A stretch of DNA of 64,000 nucleotides from Metabacillus malikii (GCF_030813355.1 NZ_JAUSUD010000020.1:32255-96254); one strand, 5' to 3'; numbered from the stretch's first letter, positions 45,477-54,908 are shown. The notes: generated by a model not told the origin, from the letters alone. Made by a program: numbers and translations.

Positions 45477-45713
45477 ATACCAATTCCCCCTCCAAAATTT
45501 AAATTTTTTTTAAAAAAGAGTCACATTCTCCGAATACCATGCATACACTAACGTGGATGAATCATTTTCATACTACCTGTCATTTGTAATTCAGTGGATT
45601 ACTCTATCCTATGCACAAGTTTTAATTAATTGACAAATAATTTTGAAATCGATAGTGGAATCATTAAAAATGAGACAAGTCACTATTGATAATGGACAAG
45701 CCTTCTATAAAGA

Positions 45714-45747
45714 ATAAAAAAAGACTGACACTTATTTTTGTCAGCCT
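45714..45747 (-). terminator. Terminator of prkA
   Basis: Minus strand gaggctgaca / tgtcagtctt followed by TTTTTTA. Confidence 0.8.
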
Positions 45748-45762
45748 CGTATTATATTTAAC

Positions 45763-47658
45763 TTATCTATTTAATAGACTTCCTACATAACGTAATAAAT
45801 CATTAGCAGAAGCAGTGTTATAGCCGTGTTCATCAACTAGCCTTGCAACAACTTCATTAATTTTCTTCAGCTGTTGTTCATCAGGTGTTTTCGATGAAGT
45901 CGTAATTTTCACTACATCTTTTAAGTCAGCAAACAACTTCTTCTGGATTGCTTCACGAAGACGCTCATGTGAATTGTAATCAAATCGTTTCCCTTTTCGC
46001 GCATAGGCTGAGATTCGAATTAAGATTTCTTCACGGAACGCTTTTTTCGCGTTTTCAGAAATGCCAATTTGCTCCTCAATTGAGCGCATTAATTTTTCAT
46101 CAGGATTCATTTCTTCACCTGTTAACGGATCGCGAAGCTTATTTTTATTACAGTATGCTTCAACATTATCTAAGTAATTATCCATTAATGTTTTTGCAGA
46201 CTCTTCATACGAGTAAACAAAAGCTTTCTGTACTTCTTTTTTCGCCATGTCATCATAAAGTTTTCTCGCGATTGAGATGAAATTTAAGTATTTTTCACGT
46301 TCTTCATTTGAAATTGAAGCATGCTGGTCAAGACCTTCCTTAAGTGAACGTAGAACATCAAGTGCATTAATTGATGGTATTTCCTTCCGAATAATCGTCG
46401 AGGAAATTCTGTTAATGACATAACGCGGGTCAATGCCCGACATCCCTTCGTCATTGTATTCCTTTCTCAGCTCTGCAACATCAACAGAGTTAAAGCCTTC
46501 TACACTTTCGCCATCATATAATCTCATTTTCTTCACAAGGTCGATGTCTCCGCGTTTTGGTTCCTTTAATCTTGTTAAAATTGTAAACATCGCCGCTACC
46601 TTTAACGTATGTGGTGCAATATGAACATCTGCGACATCACTTTCTTTAATCATCTTTTCATAAATTCGTTCTTCCTCTGTCACCTTTAAGTTATAAGGAA
46701 CAGGCATGACAATAATTCGGGAATGTAGAGCTTCATTCTTTTTGTTCGAAATAAATGAACGATATTCTGTTTCATTCGTATGGGCGACGATTAGCTCATC
46801 TGCAGAAATTAACGCAAACCTACCTGCCTTGAAATTTCCTTCTTGGGTAAGTGAAAGTAAATGCCATAAAAACTTCTCATCACATTTCAGCATTTCCTGA
46901 AACTCCATCATTCCACGGTTAGCTTTGTTTAACTCACCATCAAAGCGGTAAGCACGCGGATCTGATTCTGAGCCGTATTCAGCAATTGTTGAAAAGTCAA
47001 TGCTTCCTGTTAAATCTGCAATATCTTGTGACTTTGGATCTGATGGGCTAAATGTTCCAATTCCAGTACGCTTATCTTCAGATAGGAAGACTCTTTCCAC
47101 TCTAACATCTTCAATTCTGCCACCGTACTCTTCCTCAAGTCTCATCACATTTAATGGAGATAGATTTCCTTCAATACGAATCCCATATTCTTGATAAAAG
47201 TCTTCCCTTAAATGGTGTGGAATTAAGTGTAATGGATCTTCATGCATAGGACAGCCTTTAATCGCATATAGCGCACCATGCTCTGTTAACGAGTACGCCT
47301 CTAATCCTCGTTTTAGCATCGTTACTAATGTTGATTTCCCTCCACTTACAGGTCCCATCAATAGCAAGATTCGTTTTCTGACGTCAAGTCTCTTTGCAGC
47401 TGGATGGAAATACTCTTCAACGAGGCGTTCTAGCGCATCCTCTAAACCATATAATTGATGGTCAAAAAATTTGTACCGCCTTTTACCATCTACTTCTTCA
47501 ATTCCTGCATCTTTTATCATATTGTATACTCGTGAATGAGCTGATTGCGCAACCCAAGGTTTTTCCTTAACAATATCTAAATACTCTACGAAGGATCCTT
47601 CCCATTTCAACCGCTGTTCATCTTCTCTGTACTTTTCAATTTTTCTTAAAATATCCAT
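45763..47658 (-). CDS. prkA: PrkA, AAA+ serine kinase/protease of sporulation
   Basis: 631 residues from the ATG at 47658 (aaaggagg 5 bases upstream), the length of B. subtilis PrkA. N-terminal AAA domain with Walker A LMGPVSGGKSTLV, the RYKFFDHQLYGLEDALERL stretch, EFQEMLKCDEKFLWHLLSLT, and a C-terminal PrkA kinase-like domain (AYCNKNKLRDPLTGEEMNPD). In B. subtilis it is needed for sporulation through sigma-K control, and recent work ascribes ATP-dependent protease activity to it. A sigma-E promoter precedes it. Confidence 0.96.
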   Translation of the reverse strand: MDILRKIEKYREDEQRLKWEGSFVEYLDIVKEKPWVAQSAHSRVYNMIKDAGIEEVDGKRRYKFFDHQLYGLEDALERLVEEYFHPAAKRLDVRKRILLLMGPVSGGKSTLVTMLKRGLEAYSLTEHGALYAIKGCPMHEDPLHLIPHHLREDFYQEYGIRIEGNLSPLNVMRLEEEYGGRIEDVRVERVFLSEDKRTGIGTFSPSDPKSQDIADLTGSIDFSTIAEYGSESDPRAYRFDGELNKANRGMMEFQEMLKCDEKFLWHLLSLTQEGNFKAGRFALISADELIVAHTNETEYRSFISNKKNEALHSRIIVMPVPYNLKVTEEERIYEKMIKESDVADVHIAPHTLKVAAMFTILTRLKEPKRGDIDLVKKMRLYDGESVEGFNSVDVAELRKEYNDEGMSGIDPRYVINRISSTIIRKEIPSINALDVLRSLKEGLDQHASISNEEREKYLNFISIARKLYDDMAKKEVQKAFVYSYEESAKTLMDNYLDNVEAYCNKNKLRDPLTGEEMNPDEKLMRSIEEQIGISENAKKAFREEILIRISAYARKGKRFDYNSHERLREAIQKKLFADLKDVVKITTSSKTPDEQQLKKINEVVARLVDEHGYNTASANDLLRYVGSLLNR

Positions 47659-47994
47659 AAGGACCTCCTTTAACATTGGTCGTAGCTGTCAAAACCATCA
47701 TGCAGATTAATACACTTTATGCGAGGATGTCCTTTAACATTCTAAAAAGCTGTGCATTTGCACAGAATAATTTTAGTAAAAAAGCCTTTTACAGATTCAC
47801 ATCAACATTTCATTACGCTATAATAAAGCAAGAGTCCATATAGTGGATTGTTAGTACGCTTCAATACATTCACCTTTTCATCATGATAAAATAATCTAAA
47901 CACAGGGAATATTATCATCATCGCTTTATTTTAATTACATAACACTGTGAATTTACGTTTGGATCGTGATTGACAATTTAGGGAGGTTTAAACG
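47659..47994. other. Region between prkA and the 30-aa ORF
   Basis: 336 bases holding the prkA promoter and, near 47960-47980, the upstream part of the small ORF. A tgtgcatttgcaca dyad is at 47751-47764. Nothing else seen. Confidence 0.45.
47714..47742 (-). promoter_or_regulatory. sigma-E promoter of prkA
   Basis: Minus strand GAATGTT (47736-47742), 14-base spacer, CATAAAGT (47714-47721); 6/7 and 6/8 matches to the sigma-E boxes. Confidence 0.65.
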
Positions 47995-48087
47995 ATGAGA
48001 TTTATCTTAGTTCTTGGGGTTAGTTTAGCGTTTTTAACTGCAATTTTCACTGCAGGTTATGAAAGTAAACCAGGTGCAAAAAAATAA
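47995..48087 (+). CDS. Single-helix membrane peptide (30 aa)
   Basis: ATG at 47995 with ggaggtttaaacg 8 bases upstream. Sequence begins MRFILVLGVSLAFLTAIFTA, one membrane helix, then a short basic tail ending PGAKK. A strong terminator follows at 48101. Too short for most gene finders but well equipped; no family recognised. Confidence 0.65.
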   Translation: MRFILVLGVSLAFLTAIFTAGYESKPGAKK

Positions 48088-48100
48088 GTGTTTTCTTCAG

Positions 48101-48135
48101 AAAAAGGCTGACTCTCACCAGAGTCAGCCTTCTTT
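48101..48135. terminator. Bidirectional terminator
   Basis: Stem aaggctgactct / agagtcagcctt with loop cacc; A5 on the left and cttt on the right. Confidence 0.9.
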
Positions 48136-48608
48136 CATGTTAAGTTTGGATAATTTTGTTGTCTTAACGCTTCATAAATTAGAATCGCAGCCGTATTCGA
48201 TAAATTTAATGAACGAACATGTTCAGTCATCGGGATTCTTAAACAGCGATCCATGTTTTCTTTTATTAAATCTTTCGGTAATCCTGTTGTTTCACGTCCA
48301 AAAACAAAAAAGTAATCTTTGTCGACATGACTATAATCAAACGTAGTATGTGGCTTTTCACCAAATTTAGTTAAATAGAAAAATTCTGCATCTTTGTAGC
48401 TATTAAATAATTCATCTAACGAATCATGGTAGATAACATTTACGTACTCCCAATAATCAAGTCCGGCACGCTTTAACATTTTGTCGTCTGTGGAGAATCC
48501 TAGCGGACGAATTAAGTGTAAAGTTGTATTCGTTGCAGCACATGAACGTGCAATATTGCCTGTATTAGCTGGAATTTCTGGTTGATATAGTGCGACATGT
48601 AAACCCAA
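48135..48608 (-). CDS. trmL: tRNA (cytidine/uridine-34-2'-O)-methyltransferase
   Basis: 157 residues from the TTG at 48608, which follows gaggtgaagaaa; the frame extends to 48647 without a site. SPOUT-fold markers: ALYQPEIPANTGNIARSCAA, FGRETTGLPKDLI, and RIPMTEHVRSLNLSNTAAIL. TrmL (CspR) methylates the wobble ribose of tRNA-Leu isoacceptors. Confidence 0.94.
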   Translation of the reverse strand: MGLHVALYQPEIPANTGNIARSCAATNTTLHLIRPLGFSTDDKMLKRAGLDYWEYVNVIYHDSLDELFNSYKDAEFFYLTKFGEKPHTTFDYSHVDKDYFFVFGRETTGLPKDLIKENMDRCLRIPMTEHVRSLNLSNTAAILIYEALRQQNYPNLT

Positions 48609-48700
48609 TTTCTTCACCTCATCTATTTTTCCATATGAATGTATCATATTTAGAATGATTTCATATCTTTTTACCCCTACAAAACGACATTATACCACTT

Positions 48701-49606
48701 TTAAGAAGAACTCGTATCATCGAGTATCCGAAAAAAAGTATACTTTATATTTGGTGTATAAGCTGTTGAGTCTTCATATGACCAATAACGCATTCGACTA
48801 TTGTATGTTTGTGCATTTACTAGCGGCATATTTTGCTTATCCTTTGCAACGACAAATGTTGTATGATCATATTTGCCATCACCTTGGAAATCATAACAGA
48901 TAACATCACCTGGCATCAATTGCTCTGGCGCTTTCACTTGTTTTGCTCGTAGCCCTGTTTTTGAATGGATCAGGAAATTTCGCATCGCATTGGCTACAGA
49001 CCAGCTATAGCTCCAATTACTTTGCTGCATCCACCATCCTTTCGAGCGATTCGGATACCCGCGCATGTTTGCACCACCTGCATGCAAGCATTGGGAAATA
49101 AAATTTGTACAATTCACTTCAAAATTTTTATAAGCAGAATTTGTATCATTCCACCATCGCTCGGCATATTGAACAGCTGCGAGTCGATCATAATGAAACG
49201 TCTCTCTAATTTGCTCTGATTCTTTGACGACGAGATTTTCTCCCGTTTGGATCGGTTCTTTTGTCCTGTTCTCCTGAATGACATCTTCGACTATTTCTTC
49301 CTTATAAAGACGTGCTTTGCGAAGTTCAAAACTTTCTTCCAAATAAAGTGTATCTTCATTTTTATTTAACCATTTATGATGACAGGCGTATGATATTTCT
49401 TTTATATGTTGTGTACGTTCTTCAACACCGATAATTTTAATTTCTGTAATTCCTTTAACAATATCAGTATTACGCTTTTCAAAAGTTTGCATGCGTCTTT
49501 CTAACGCCTGGTACTCTTGCTCATCAAGGAGTTTCATCTGCAACGGTTTTTTATTAATCAGCATATCAAGTTTATGTTTATGAAAATCCAATAATATTTG
49601 TTTCAT
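48701..49606 (-). CDS. yhbB: Amidase-domain protein (YhbB-like)
   Basis: About 301 residues. C-terminal half is a putative NlpC-like amidase (amidase_6): YDRLAAVQYAERWWNDTNSA, NCTNFISQCLHAGGA with the catalytic Cys, GDVICYDFQGDGKYDHTTFV with the catalytic His. The N-terminal half is helical and charged. No signal peptide, so it may act in spore or cytosol. Start uncertain: ATG 49606 follows ggtggtg, ATG 49624 has none. Confidence 0.88.
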   Translation of the reverse strand: MKQILLDFHKHKLDMLINKKPLQMKLLDEQEYQALERRMQTFEKRNTDIVKGITEIKIIGVEERTQHIKEISYACHHKWLNKNEDTLYLEESFELRKARLYKEEIVEDVIQENRTKEPIQTGENLVVKESEQIRETFHYDRLAAVQYAERWWNDTNSAYKNFEVNCTNFISQCLHAGGANMRGYPNRSKGWWMQQSNWSYSWSVANAMRNFLIHSKTGLRAKQVKAPEQLMPGDVICYDFQGDGKYDHTTFVVAKDKQNMPLVNAQTYNSRMRYWSYEDSTAYTPNIKYTFFRILDDTSSS

Positions 49607-49692
49607 TTTAAGGTTCACCACCATCTATTAATAATAAAAGGTATGTAACAATTACGCGGAAATGTCGTACTTTTTAAATTGGAATTTTTAAA

Positions 49693-49812
49693 ACATGTGG
49701 CGGAATTTGTCGAATGACAGATTTTTTCATAAAGTTGAGAGATTTTCTTCAAAAGTTGACAGATTTTTTGGCAAAGTTGACAGATTTATGATAAAAGCTG
49801 GGAGATTACACT
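49693..49812 (+). repeat. KVDR tandem-repeat element, copy 2
   Basis: gtggcggaatttgtcgaatg lead, then units around aaagttgacagatttt; translated WRNLSNDRFF then KVERFSSKVDRFFGKVDRF. Same as 34263-34480 in reverse orientation. ORF lacks a ribosome site. Confidence 0.65.
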
Positions 49813-49872
49813 TTATTTCATGCTTTTCATATAAAAAAATGGCTGCCCAGCTTATAAAAAGCGAGCAACCAG

Positions 49873-51009
49873 TCAGTTTTTCTTAATTAATTTTAGACCT
49901 TTTTCGATTTCGAGCTTCACTTCTTCGTCTGTTTCCTTCTCAAACGCGTTTAACAGTTCTTTTTCAACGTCTTCTCCACCGATTTTCCCGATTGCCCAGG
50001 CAGCTGTACCGCGAATGACGGGGCGTGGGTCCTGCTTCATCAATAGGATTAAATCAGGAAGTGCGGTTGTATCCTTAAAGTGTGCCAATGCTAAAATTGC
50101 ATTTCGTTGAAGCGGCTTCTTCCCGCGCCAAGAGCCTGAAATGTGGCCGAATTTCTCTTTAAAATCTTTATTACTAATCGTAAGGAGTGGCTTTAGCTTT
50201 GGCTTAGCAATTTCCGGGTCTGCTTCCATTTCTTCATGAAAATGAAAGTCTTTTCCCTTATTCACAGGACAAACCGTTTGGCACGTGTCACAACCGTATA
50301 TGCGATTACCAATCTTCGTACGATATTCATCAGCAAGAAATCCTTTAGTTTGCGTAAGGAATGCGATACATTTTGAAGCATTTAATTGTCCCCCTTGCAC
50401 GAGCGCACCAGTTGGACAAACGTCAAGACATTTCGTGCAGCTCCCGCATTGGTCTTCCATCGGGGTATCTGGTGGAAACGGAAAGTTTGTAATCATTTCT
50501 CCTAAATAAACATATGACCCAAATTCAGGTGTAATAATTGCACAATTTTTGCCACTCCACCCGATACCTGCCCGTTCAGCTACAGCTCTGTCTGAAAGCT
50601 CACCGGTATCGACCATCGATTTTACTTGAATCTCTGGTATTCTTTCTTTTAAAAAGTTTTCTAGTTTTCCTAGTCGGTCACGGAGCACTGTATGATAGTC
50701 TTGTCCCCATGAAGCACGGCAAAAAATCCCTCTCCGCTCTTCCTTTGTGCTTTTAGGAGCATTTTTTAGTTTCGAAGGATAGGCAAGGGCAATAGAAATA
50801 ATCGAGCTTGCTTTTGGGAGGAGCTTAACTGGTGTTACTCGTTTTTCAATGTCTGGTTCTTCAAAACCTGATTGATAGCCTAGCTCCTGCTGCCTTATCA
50901 GTCGTTGTTTTAATTCTTCGAATGTATTTGCACTCGTAAAGCCAATTTTATCAATCCCGATTTCTTTACTATAGGCAATGACTTCTTGTTTAAATTGTTC
51001 AATGTTCAC
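49873..51009 (-). CDS. queG: Epoxyqueuosine reductase
   Basis: 378 residues from the GTG at 51009 (ggaggtaattat upstream); the frame reaches 51090 without a site. Cobalamin-binding N-terminal domain (YSKEIGIDKIGFTSA, RAGIGWSGKNCAIITPEFGS), two 4Fe-4S clusters in CGSCTKCLDVCPTGAL and GCDTCQTVCPVN, and C-terminal HEAT repeats (GTAAWAIGKIGGEDVEKELL). It performs the last, B12-dependent step of queuosine synthesis in tRNA. This fits with the B12 economy implied by the riboswitch at 11.8 kb. Confidence 0.94.
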   Translation of the reverse strand: MNIEQFKQEVIAYSKEIGIDKIGFTSANTFEELKQRLIRQQELGYQSGFEEPDIEKRVTPVKLLPKASSIISIALAYPSKLKNAPKSTKEERRGIFCRASWGQDYHTVLRDRLGKLENFLKERIPEIQVKSMVDTGELSDRAVAERAGIGWSGKNCAIITPEFGSYVYLGEMITNFPFPPDTPMEDQCGSCTKCLDVCPTGALVQGGQLNASKCIAFLTQTKGFLADEYRTKIGNRIYGCDTCQTVCPVNKGKDFHFHEEMEADPEIAKPKLKPLLTISNKDFKEKFGHISGSWRGKKPLQRNAILALAHFKDTTALPDLILLMKQDPRPVIRGTAAWAIGKIGGEDVEKELLNAFEKETDEEVKLEIEKGLKLIKKN

Positions 51010-51347
51010 ATAATTACCTCCCTTCTTATTGTTTAAGAATCTTATATAAAAATAGGTTACATACCATTTATGTGTTAGCAGTATTAGCAAAAAAAATTGT
51101 CATTCGACTTTTCTAACAACAACGATTAGAAAAGGAACTGACAATTCGTCCTCTCAAATTATAACGTATTTCGATTCATTTATTAAGTACCAAGAACTAG
51201 CATTTGAATTTACTGATTCTATCTAAAAAAACTTATATACACGGTAGTGTATAGGGAAGCATGTTTATTATATATGTCGTTTGTTTTACATGTTAAAATA
51301 ACCTAAGATATAGTTGAATTAGTTGAGTTTTATGGAGGTTTTAATAA
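51010..51347. other. Intergenic region between queG and B3/4-domain gene
   Basis: 338 bases between divergent genes, holding the hairpin at 51091-51147. I see no preQ1 aptamer. The plus-strand gene starts with ggagg at 51333. Confidence 0.5.
51091..51147 (-). terminator. Terminator-like hairpin in the queG leader
   Basis: Two stacked pairings, attgtca / tgacaat and cttttctaa / ttagaaaag, followed on the minus strand by T8. It lies about 80 bases upstream of queG and downstream of no minus-strand gene. Confidence 0.65.
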
Positions 51348-52010
51348 ATGGAAGTTCGTATTAGTGATGAGCTAAAGCAAATTATCAATAACATAAGAAT
51401 TGGTGTTGTCCATTACGAGGATATAAATGTGTCTGATTCACCACAAATGCTGAAAGGGCGCCTACGCTTATTTCAGGAATCCCTTTATTTCGATTACGTG
51501 GATAAACAGATAACTGAAATTCCAGCTGTAAAAGAATGGCGTATCCTATTTAAAGCAGTTGGTACTGATCCATCGCGTTATCGCCCCTCAAATGAAGCAT
51601 TATTACGACGTGTACAAAAGCAGCAATATTTACATTATGTGAATTCAGCAGTGGACTTAAATAACTTTCTCTCTTTACAGTATCAAATTCCATTAGGGAT
51701 TTATGATAAAAGTAAGTTAACAGGAGATATTTCGATTGAGATAGGAAATGAACTTGATAGCTATCTCGCAATTAATGGCCGTGACGTTTCATTAACAAAT
51801 AAAATAATATCAAGAAGTGAAAATGGTCCTTTTGGAAGTCCATTTGTGGACTCGAAACAAACCGCTGTGACAGATAAAACGACAGATGCATTACAGCTTG
51901 TTTATTTACTGCCATCGCAAGCCATTGATGAAGCAAATCAAATGCTTCAGGCACTGTCAACAATGTTCACGCAAATTCATGGTGGTCAAGCTACGTTTAA
52001 GGTGATTTAA
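51348..52010 (+). CDS. B3/B4 tRNA-binding-domain protein
   Basis: 220 residues, a stand-alone B3/B4 domain as found in the beta chain of phenylalanyl-tRNA synthetase: EWRILFKAVGTDPSRYRPSN, EALLRRVQKQQ, VNSAVDLNNFLSLQYQIPLG, IYDKSKLTGDISI. Such free-standing proteins are proposed to edit misacylated tRNA or bind amino acids. RBS tggagg 8 bases before ATG. Confidence 0.9.
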   Translation: MEVRISDELKQIINNIRIGVVHYEDINVSDSPQMLKGRLRLFQESLYFDYVDKQITEIPAVKEWRILFKAVGTDPSRYRPSNEALLRRVQKQQYLHYVNSAVDLNNFLSLQYQIPLGIYDKSKLTGDISIEIGNELDSYLAINGRDVSLTNKIISRSENGPFGSPFVDSKQTAVTDKTTDALQLVYLLPSQAIDEANQMLQALSTMFTQIHGGQATFKVI

Positions 52011-52013
52011 AAG

Positions 52014-52038
52014 GAAGCGGTCGATATTCCGCTTTTTT
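52014..52038 (+). terminator. Terminator of the B3/4 gene
   Basis: Stem aagcgg / ccgctt followed by TTTT. Confidence 0.75.
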
Positions 52039-52070
52039 GCCCCCGTGTCATCTCTATGTGTAGAAACATA

Positions 52071-52116
52071 AAAAACGCAATGCCCCGTTTATCTAAGAAA
52101 CGAAACACTGCGTTGA
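52071..52116 (-). terminator. Terminator of tRNA-Gly
   Basis: Minus strand aacgca ... tgcgtt with inner gttt / aaac, then T6. Confidence 0.75.
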
Positions 52117-52133
52117 TACCAGAGTTATATGTA

Positions 52134-52207
52134 TGGAGCGGGTGAAGGGAATCGAACCCTCATCATCAGCTTGGAAGGCTGAGGTTTTACCACTAAACTA
52201 CACCCGC
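52134..52207 (-). tRNA. tRNA-Gly (anticodon TCC)
   Basis: Minus strand: acceptor GCGGGTG / CACCCGC, D arm TAGTTTAGTGGTAAAAC, anticodon arm CAGCC TTCCAAG-type loop with TCC, T arm GGGTTCGATTCCC, and genome-encoded CCA. All stems pair. Solitary gene with its own promoter and terminator. Confidence 0.97.
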
Positions 52208-52228
52208 ATGTGATGTGACACGATTAAT

Positions 52229-52257
52229 AATATATCATTTTTCCAAAGCTACTTCAA
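52229..52257 (-). promoter_or_regulatory. sigma-A promoter of tRNA-Gly
   Basis: Minus strand TTGAAG (52252-52257), 17-base spacer, TATATT (52229-52234); about 20 bases from the mature tRNA end. Confidence 0.7.
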
Positions 52258-52479
52258 CACTTTTTTTGCAAAATAGCTAGGTTTTTGTCGAAAGATACTT
52301 GATTATTATATAACTAGTGATTCAGTAATTGCAAGGATTTTTTTCATACACATAAATTTCTCCTTATTTACAGAAAATAAGTTGTTCATTCATCCTTTCT
52401 TTACTAAAATAGATAAAGTATAAGAAAAGTTACATATAAAGTTATAGATAAGCTAATATCATGAGGAGGTACTCTTATT

Positions 52480-53427
52480 TTGAGTAAACAACCATTATTT
52501 TTTAATCCCATTTTTAAAGACCGGATTTGGGGAGGAACAAAACTAACATCTTTCCACTATATAATTCCTACTGAAACAACTGGTGAATGCTGGGCATTTG
52601 CTGCACACCCAAATGGACAAAGTGTCGTAAAAAATGGCGAATTTGAAGGGAAAACACTAGGTGAACTTTGGGAAAACCATCGTCATTTATTCGGGCAAAT
52701 TGAAGGTGACCGCTTCCCATTGTTAACGAAAATCCTTGATGCAAACCAAGATTTATCTGTACAAGTTCATCCAAATGATGACTATGCAAAGGTACATGAA
52801 AACGGTGAGCTAGGTAAGACTGAATGCTGGTATATCGTTGACTGTGAAGAAGGCGCTGAAATTATTTATGGTCACCATGCAAAAACAAAAGATGAGCTTG
52901 TTAGCATGATTGAAAACGGTGACTGGGACAAGCTACTTCGTAAAGTAAAAATTAAACCGGGTGATTTCTTCTTTGTACCAAGCGGAACAATTCATGCTAT
53001 TGGTGCTGGAACTATTATTCTAGAAACACAGCAAAACTCTGATACAACATACCGTGTGTTTGATTTCAATCGTAAAGATGCTGAAGGTAATTTACGTGAG
53101 TTACATATCGAAAAGAGCATTGAAGTGACTGAAACTCCTTCATCTCATACAGACGTTACACCTACGACAGAACAAATCGATGATGCTGCAATTACAACAT
53201 ATGTACAATGTCCATATTTTACAGTGCAAAAATGGAGTCTTTCCGGATCAGCTAACCTTATCCAAGAAAAACCTTTTACATTAGTAAGTGTCATAGATGG
53301 CGATGGAGAGCTTACTCACGATGGAAACTCTTACCGCTTCAGAAAAGGTGACCATATCTTATTGCCACATGAATTTGGTTCATACAAGCTTAATGGAAAT
53401 GCTGAATTCATCGCTTCTTATTTATAA
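52480..53427 (+). CDS. manA: Mannose-6-phosphate isomerase, class I
   Basis: 315 residues, TTG start with gaggagg 10 bases upstream. Zinc and active-site motifs: QVHPNDDYA, LGKTECWYIVD, PSGTIHAIGAGTIILETQQN, and the cupin end GDHILLPHEFGSYKL. Interconverts mannose-6- and fructose-6-phosphate. No PTS genes are adjacent, so it may serve polysaccharide synthesis with pgcA rather than mannose uptake. Confidence 0.94.
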   Translation: MSKQPLFFNPIFKDRIWGGTKLTSFHYIIPTETTGECWAFAAHPNGQSVVKNGEFEGKTLGELWENHRHLFGQIEGDRFPLLTKILDANQDLSVQVHPNDDYAKVHENGELGKTECWYIVDCEEGAEIIYGHHAKTKDELVSMIENGDWDKLLRKVKIKPGDFFFVPSGTIHAIGAGTIILETQQNSDTTYRVFDFNRKDAEGNLRELHIEKSIEVTETPSSHTDVTPTTEQIDDAAITTYVQCPYFTVQKWSLSGSANLIQEKPFTLVSVIDGDGELTHDGNSYRFRKGDHILLPHEFGSYKLNGNAEFIASYL

Positions 53428-53547
53428 GATTTTTCGGCTATTTTTGAAATAATCTTGGGCTCAATTCTTTGTGTTTCTCTTATTATGCAATAGCTGATAC
53501 GAATCAATAATTAGTCTACGAATGATTAAAATTATAATTTCAGATTA

Positions 53548-53651
53548 GGTGACTCAATCGGTCTACCCTTTCTCGTAATATGAATGAAAATGAATCCAAG
53601 CTTACTTTTCTATTTTGTTCGAGAAGGGTCTGACACTTTTTTTGAGTCACC
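53548..53651. repeat. Long hairpin with GGTGACTCAA ends, downstream of manA
   Basis: Outer arms ggtgactcaa / ttgagtcacc, inner accctttctcg / cgagaagggt, about 45 unpaired bases between. Ends gcttttt, so it can terminate manA. Confidence 0.8.
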
Positions 53652-53656
53652 GCTTT

Positions 53657-53929
53657 TTATATAAATTGATAGATACTAACAACAACTGCTGCTACACTAA
53701 TCCCTGTTCCAATTATCCATTTAATTAATTGAAGATGGCTTTCATTTACTTGACTCTCTACCTGTTTTGGAGAAGCAAAATCTTTTTCGTTTAATACTTG
53801 GTCAACAACAGCACGGATATCATTTTCATCTAATTGTTCTGTATGTTTATCCTCAAGGCGGTCGATTTGATGTTCTAGGTCTTTTATCTTCAACTCTAAC
53901 TCTTTAATTTGCACCTCAACATCCTTCAC
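53657..53929 (-). CDS. Coiled-coil protein with C-terminal membrane anchor (90 aa)
   Basis: GTG start with ggagg 6 bases upstream. Residues 1-35 form a heptad coiled coil (VQIKELELKIKDLEHQIDRL), the middle holds DENDIRAVVDQVLNEKDF, and residues 68-90 are one membrane helix (WIIGTGISVAAVVVSIYQFI). It resembles small holin-like XhlA proteins and DUF1640 proteins in layout only; function unknown. Confidence 0.7.
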   Translation of the reverse strand: MKDVEVQIKELELKIKDLEHQIDRLEDKHTEQLDENDIRAVVDQVLNEKDFASPKQVESQVNESHLQLIKWIIGTGISVAAVVVSIYQFI

Positions 53930-54074
53930 TGTATTCCTCCTCGAAAAATATATTAAGTTTTTTATATATTATTCATGATTTGAGGAAAAATGTAGGCTTT
54001 TCTACGTTTTGTGCTATTTTTTACCGAAATGGTTAATTGTCAAAACTACTATGATAAAAGTACTCTACTAATTA

Positions 54075-54800
54075 CTACTCTTCTTCTTTTAAGAGTTCCT
54101 CTAAAAATCTTTCTCGATGCTGCATAAAATAACTTGTGATTTGATAATGTTCGGTCATTTCATAGTCTATTTTTTCGATTTTTTCACCATCGAAGCTTAA
54201 TATATCAGCATACGGATAACCTAATAAAATGGGCGAATGAGTCGCGATAATGAACTGGGCATTACCATGTGATGCGAGGTCATGAATGATTCTCAAGAAG
54301 GTTAGCTGCCTAGTTGGGGATAATGCTGCCTCGGGCTCGTCCAATAAATAGATAGCCTTGCCTTTAAAACGATGTAAAAATAATGAGAGAAATGATTCAC
54401 CATGTGATTGCTCGTGCAAAGACTTGCCTCCATAGTCTTTAAAGCCGGATTCATCAACTTCATCAATATGTGTGGCAAAATGATAGAATGACTCCGCACG
54501 TAAAAAGAAACCATTCGTCACTTTCGGTAACCATGAAAGTCGAATGTAGCTCCCTAAAACAGAGTCTGCTGCATATACATCATATAAGTTATTTCTACCG
54601 CCACCTGCAGTATGAAACTCACATTTGTCAGCAATTGCTTCTAGTAAAGTAGATTTTCCAGAACCGTTTTCACCAACGAAAAATGTGACATTGCTTTGAA
54701 GATTGATTTCGTCTAGTGTTCGTATTGCCGGGATTGAAAATGGATAACGATTAGTAGATTGAATTTCTTCCCGGAGAAGTGTGATTTTTTTTAGAAACAT
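54075..54800 (-). CDS. Small AAA-family ATPase (ABC-like, SMC/OLD type)
   Basis: 241 residues. Walker A FFVGENGSGKSTLLEA, signature-like HGESFLSLFLHRF, Walker B IYLLDEPEAALSP and switch THSPILLGYP. This short ABC-type ATPase without membrane domains recurs in bacteria, often alone; no nuclease or toxin partner is adjacent, so a defence role is not supported. RBS aggtga before the ATG. Confidence 0.88.
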   Translation of the reverse strand: MFLKKITLLREEIQSTNRYPFSIPAIRTLDEINLQSNVTFFVGENGSGKSTLLEAIADKCEFHTAGGGRNNLYDVYAADSVLGSYIRLSWLPKVTNGFFLRAESFYHFATHIDEVDESGFKDYGGKSLHEQSHGESFLSLFLHRFKGKAIYLLDEPEAALSPTRQLTFLRIIHDLASHGNAQFIIATHSPILLGYPYADILSFDGEKIEKIDYEMTEHYQITSYFMQHRERFLEELLKEEE

Positions 54801-54908
54801 CGTCTTTCACCTCTAATCTAACTCTCTTAGTCTCTTACTCTTAATATATGTATATTAAAACTTATAACTTCATCATTTACAATATGTTCCATTAATTGTT
54901 TATATATG

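Noticed and set aside
49695..49886. 63-codon ORF over the KVDR repeat
   Set aside because: No ribosome site and it runs into the end of queG; treated as repeat.
54075..54800. AAA ATPase as part of a phage-defence pair
   Set aside because: No nuclease, toxin or methylase gene beside it; neighbours are unrelated housekeeping genes.
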